From positions 186,001 through 250,000 of the forward strand of contig JADFUC010002180.1 of the NCBI GenBank assembly GCA_019722365.1: a DNA stretch of 64,000 bases, in the 5' to 3' direction. This DNA comes from Lithospermum erythrorhizon (Eukaryota > Streptophyta > Magnoliopsida > Boraginales > Boraginaceae). How positions within the stretch are numbered: position 1 is the stretch's first letter; every line of letters begins with the position of its first letter. Below the pieces are notes generated by a model. That model did not search any database and was not told the DNA's origin. It worked only from the letters and a program-made list of their open reading frames with translations. Both the position numbers and the translations under genes were made by a program. Positions 61,401 through 64,000 of this stretch are shown piece by piece.

Positions 61401-63150
61401 GACATTTTAGATTTTGTTATTTGTACATAAATGATTCAAATCTAATGATATTTTATTAATTTTTCTTTTCTGATTTTTTTACTATTCTATATTTTATAAT
61501 GGCAATCATGCTAAAGTGAGTATTACAAAGATTCCATATGAATTATGTAGAATTTGAATTTGTGCGAATGTTGGTGTGTTAATGTTTTCTCAATACATAA
61601 CGAGTCTATTATAGATAAGCTTCTTTATCTAAAGTATTTTATAATCAGGCGTTTTTATTTTTTATGCTGTTTTATTATAGATAGCGGCTGCTATATAGTG
61701 TTACATAAACAGCAGGCCTATTATGAATGGCGGTTATATATTAAATGTTACTATAATCAAAGCGTTTATTATTTTTATATGTTTGACCCTATTATATATA
61801 ATTGTACATGTGTCAGTACTAGTAGGCTTTTGTCCATAGATATTTGGTATATGTAGATATTCTATATTGAGCGTTATTATTATTTAAGTGGAGGATTCAA
61901 TCTATAACTAGGTGTTATTCTTCTTAACTTGGGTGGAGTATAAAAGCTTGCTCCATATATTATCACTCACCGGCCCATTAAGTATTTATTTATTTATTTA
62001 TTATTTGTGTATAGTCATATGTATTGTAACATCTAACATGTGTTCCGTTGCCAAGTATGATGCGTGCGTTATGTCGTTCTAACATTATAATGTTTAACAC
62101 ACTTAAAATATTTTTTACATTGTGAATAGTAAATCAATATTGTTTCACATCACCAATGGTGGGTGGCGGTATGATCGCGGACACTTTTAAATTTCCTCTA
62201 TAAGTAACGTTAAAAGCTGGCGTTTTCTAACGCGTCTGCCAGTATTTTATGGCAGTTCAAAATGACAAATGTTTCTGAGTGTTTGTACATTTATATTATG
62301 CTCTGTCTTTTATTATTGGTTTTATTAATGTTGAAGAGATGGGTAAGGAGCTAATTGCTGTTGTTTTTTGATAATTAGCATTTTGCAACCTGTCTTGGCA
62401 TGGATTGTTTGATTTTTGTTGATAAATTTTCCATGAACGATTGAGCATGAGTATTTGTGAACTAAGATTTAATCATAATATAAATCAAAATAATTTGAAT
62501 AAGGTAATACGTTTTTTATTGTGATTTAGATAACAACGATGTCAGTATAAAATTTCAAACTTGGCTCCTCTGAAGCCTCAGAGAGCAAAGATAAATGTCT
62601 GAATGACAAGGATATAAGATATCACCGAATCTGAGGGCTTGAAAAAGACTAAGCAGATAATGGGAAACATGATTGGTTGGAAAAGAAAAGAAAAAAGAGA
62701 GAAGAAGAACTTTCGGCAAAAATCCCATGACGTTGGATCATCTTGATGATGCTCTACAGATTAGAATATGCAGAGGATCCACAAGTTCTTATAGGAAGGA
62801 ACTCGAAGATTTGGATACTGACGAAGTTAACAACTTTAAATGATGATGAATCTGGAACAAGCTGAGGTTCCAGATTTTAAAAGTATTGTTGATTACAACT
62901 CTATAATTTTAAGGTGTGTAATGATTGGAATATTGTGAGTAAAGTTGGGGGAGATTGAAGGGAAAAATTAGAGCGTTTTCAACGTTTGACATCCTGAAAA
63001 TAATTGCGAAACGATATAGATAATGAGAATATAAAAATGACCGAGGAATTGAGTGCGTGCCACTTTTAGTGTGAAAAAGAATAATGAAAGTCTTTGTTGA
63101 AAAACCATGATTCATGAGACAGTGGCATTTAGAAGTAAATCATTTGACTT
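58437..63150. other. AT-rich intergenic region right of the PPR gene
   Basis: No confident gene. The best protein-like stretch is 62673-62843 (+), where 56 codons are open and include MTLDHLDDALQIRICRG and KELEDLDTDEV, but no family is recognised and there is no upstream exon. Around 61600-61800 TTATTATAGATA-type motifs recur irregularly. The PPR promoter should lie just right of 58436. Confidence 0.45.
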
Positions 63151-63318
63151 TTAAGTCTTGGTGGTTGTGATCTGGTCGGATTTAGAGGCCATAGTCCCCG
63201 AGGTGGTAAGTAATTTTCGTGGTAGAGAATTAAATTGGGCCGTGGTTTTTGAATTATAGACCTGCAGAGAATTGCAAATCGTGACAAAGAAAAGGATAGA
63301 AAATCCAAGAAGGCTCAT
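63151..63318 (-). CDS. Candidate small secreted peptide precursor (55 residues)
   Basis: From the ATG at 63318, MSLLGFSILFFVTICNSLQV looks like a signal peptide. It is followed by a short Ser/Thr-rich, mostly charged tail with a dibasic-like LPRKLLTTSG and the end SDQITTTKT. This architecture resembles plant propeptides, but I cannot match a known peptide family. The frame also stays open upstream to 63522 with less plausible sequence. It could be chance. Confidence 0.2.
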   Translation of the reverse strand: MSLLGFSILFFVTICNSLQVYNSKTTAQFNSLPRKLLTTSGTMASKSDQITTTKT

Positions 63319-64000
63319 ATAAAACAATGATAATTTGTTAGAAGATATAGGAAAGGAAGTCCGTTGTGCAGGCGTGTAGAAATGCCGAATATCTTTGTAA
63401 AAGATATAAAACATATGAAGAAAAAGAAAGAAGGGGAAGAAAGGAGATTCAGAAACTTTAATGAATATGTTTGAGGATGAGCAGCGTATCTTGAGACGCT
63501 TGAGGCTTGATTGATGGAACAAAATGAAATGAACTTAGTTCTGAAAATTTGATCTCATGAACTCACTTTATGTTTACAGAATAAATGACTGTGATGAAAT
63601 AATCTCTATATTTGTGTGACATATTGAAATTATTATGTAATGTTTGTTTATATACATGAAATAATAATATTGATTGTATATTTGATTACTCTCTCTTAAA
63701 TCTTATATTAAATGTTTAGAGCGACTTTATGAAGCATATGGAGGCGTTTAAATCAGACGGTGGAGCAACCAGCATGATTCACAAAGAAAGAGACACGGAG
63801 CCATGTTTACTCTTACGACATAAATCCTACGATCTGGAGTCTGGGGCTTGATTGAATGATCGGTAATCATTATTAAATATTGCCCAATGAAATAAAATTG
63901 TCATTGTGGCTTTTATATTCTCAGTCAAAAGTCTTATTAAGTTTACGGCATATAGGGTTGGTGTGATCTTTGACGATAGCTGAGGTATGGAAATACATAC
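63319..64000. other. Right edge of the window, nothing assigned
   Basis: AT-rich DNA that becomes more mixed after 63720 (GGAGGCG, GACACGGAGCC). A gene might begin beyond the window, but no exon can be defended. Confidence 0.4.

Noticed and set aside
62673..62843. Protein-like 56-codon frame with KELEDLDTDEV
   Set aside because: No homologous family, no good start context and no flanking exons found. Noted only in the intergenic entry.
1..64000. CRISPR arrays, bacterial operons, plastid or viral insertions
   Set aside because: Repeats present are satellites, LTRs or SINE-like, genes have spliceosomal introns, and no organellar or viral gene was recognised.

Overview
This is a plant nuclear window, almost certainly from a eudicot. 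It is AT-rich, its genes have short exons with GT-AG introns, and it carries plant-only families (CC-type NLR, alpha-expansin, NPF transporter, PLS-class PPR protein). Much of it is decayed LTR retrotransposon. I cannot name the species. Nothing prokaryotic, plastid or viral was seen.

Layout. 1-1653: 3' part of an NLR resistance gene cut by the window edge. 3427-5036 (minus): alpha-expansin with three exons and two apparent 1-bp frame breaks. 5.2-19.7 kb: gene-poor DNA with tandem repeats, a copia gag relic and LTRs, including a clean 984-bp solo LTR. 19.74-21.4 kb: a polycistronic-looking small nucleolar RNA cluster (site II, telo-box, TATA, then five C/D-type candidates and one H/ACA-like candidate). 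24.08-26.45 kb (minus): a six-exon tandem-MATH protein with one apparent 1-nt insertion. 27-44 kb: nested retrotransposons, namely opposite-orientation solo LTRs of one family, an approximately 8.9-kb element with approximately 2.4-kb LTRs and no recognisable pol, and a gypsy gag/LTR relic. 47.06-49.12 kb: intact four-exon NPF (NRT1/PTR) transporter. 50.7-52.3 kb: GC-rich gypsy gag relic. 53.35-56.28 kb: intact four-exon Mpo1-like (DUF962) ER protein whose first intron holds a SINE-like triplication and a copy of the end of exon 1. 56.96-58.44 kb (minus): intronless PPR protein. 58.4-64 kb: no confident gene.

The genes are independent eukaryotic transcription units and do not form a pathway. 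The least expected content is the snoRNA cluster. Several of its guides complement stretches of 25S rRNA as I recall that sequence, and two of its members are diverged copies of one snoRNA with two adjacent 25S targets. Three single-base frame breaks in two otherwise well-conserved genes mean that sequence accuracy should be checked before either is called a pseudogene. Exon coordinates were derived by hand from reading frame, splice consensus and family conservation.
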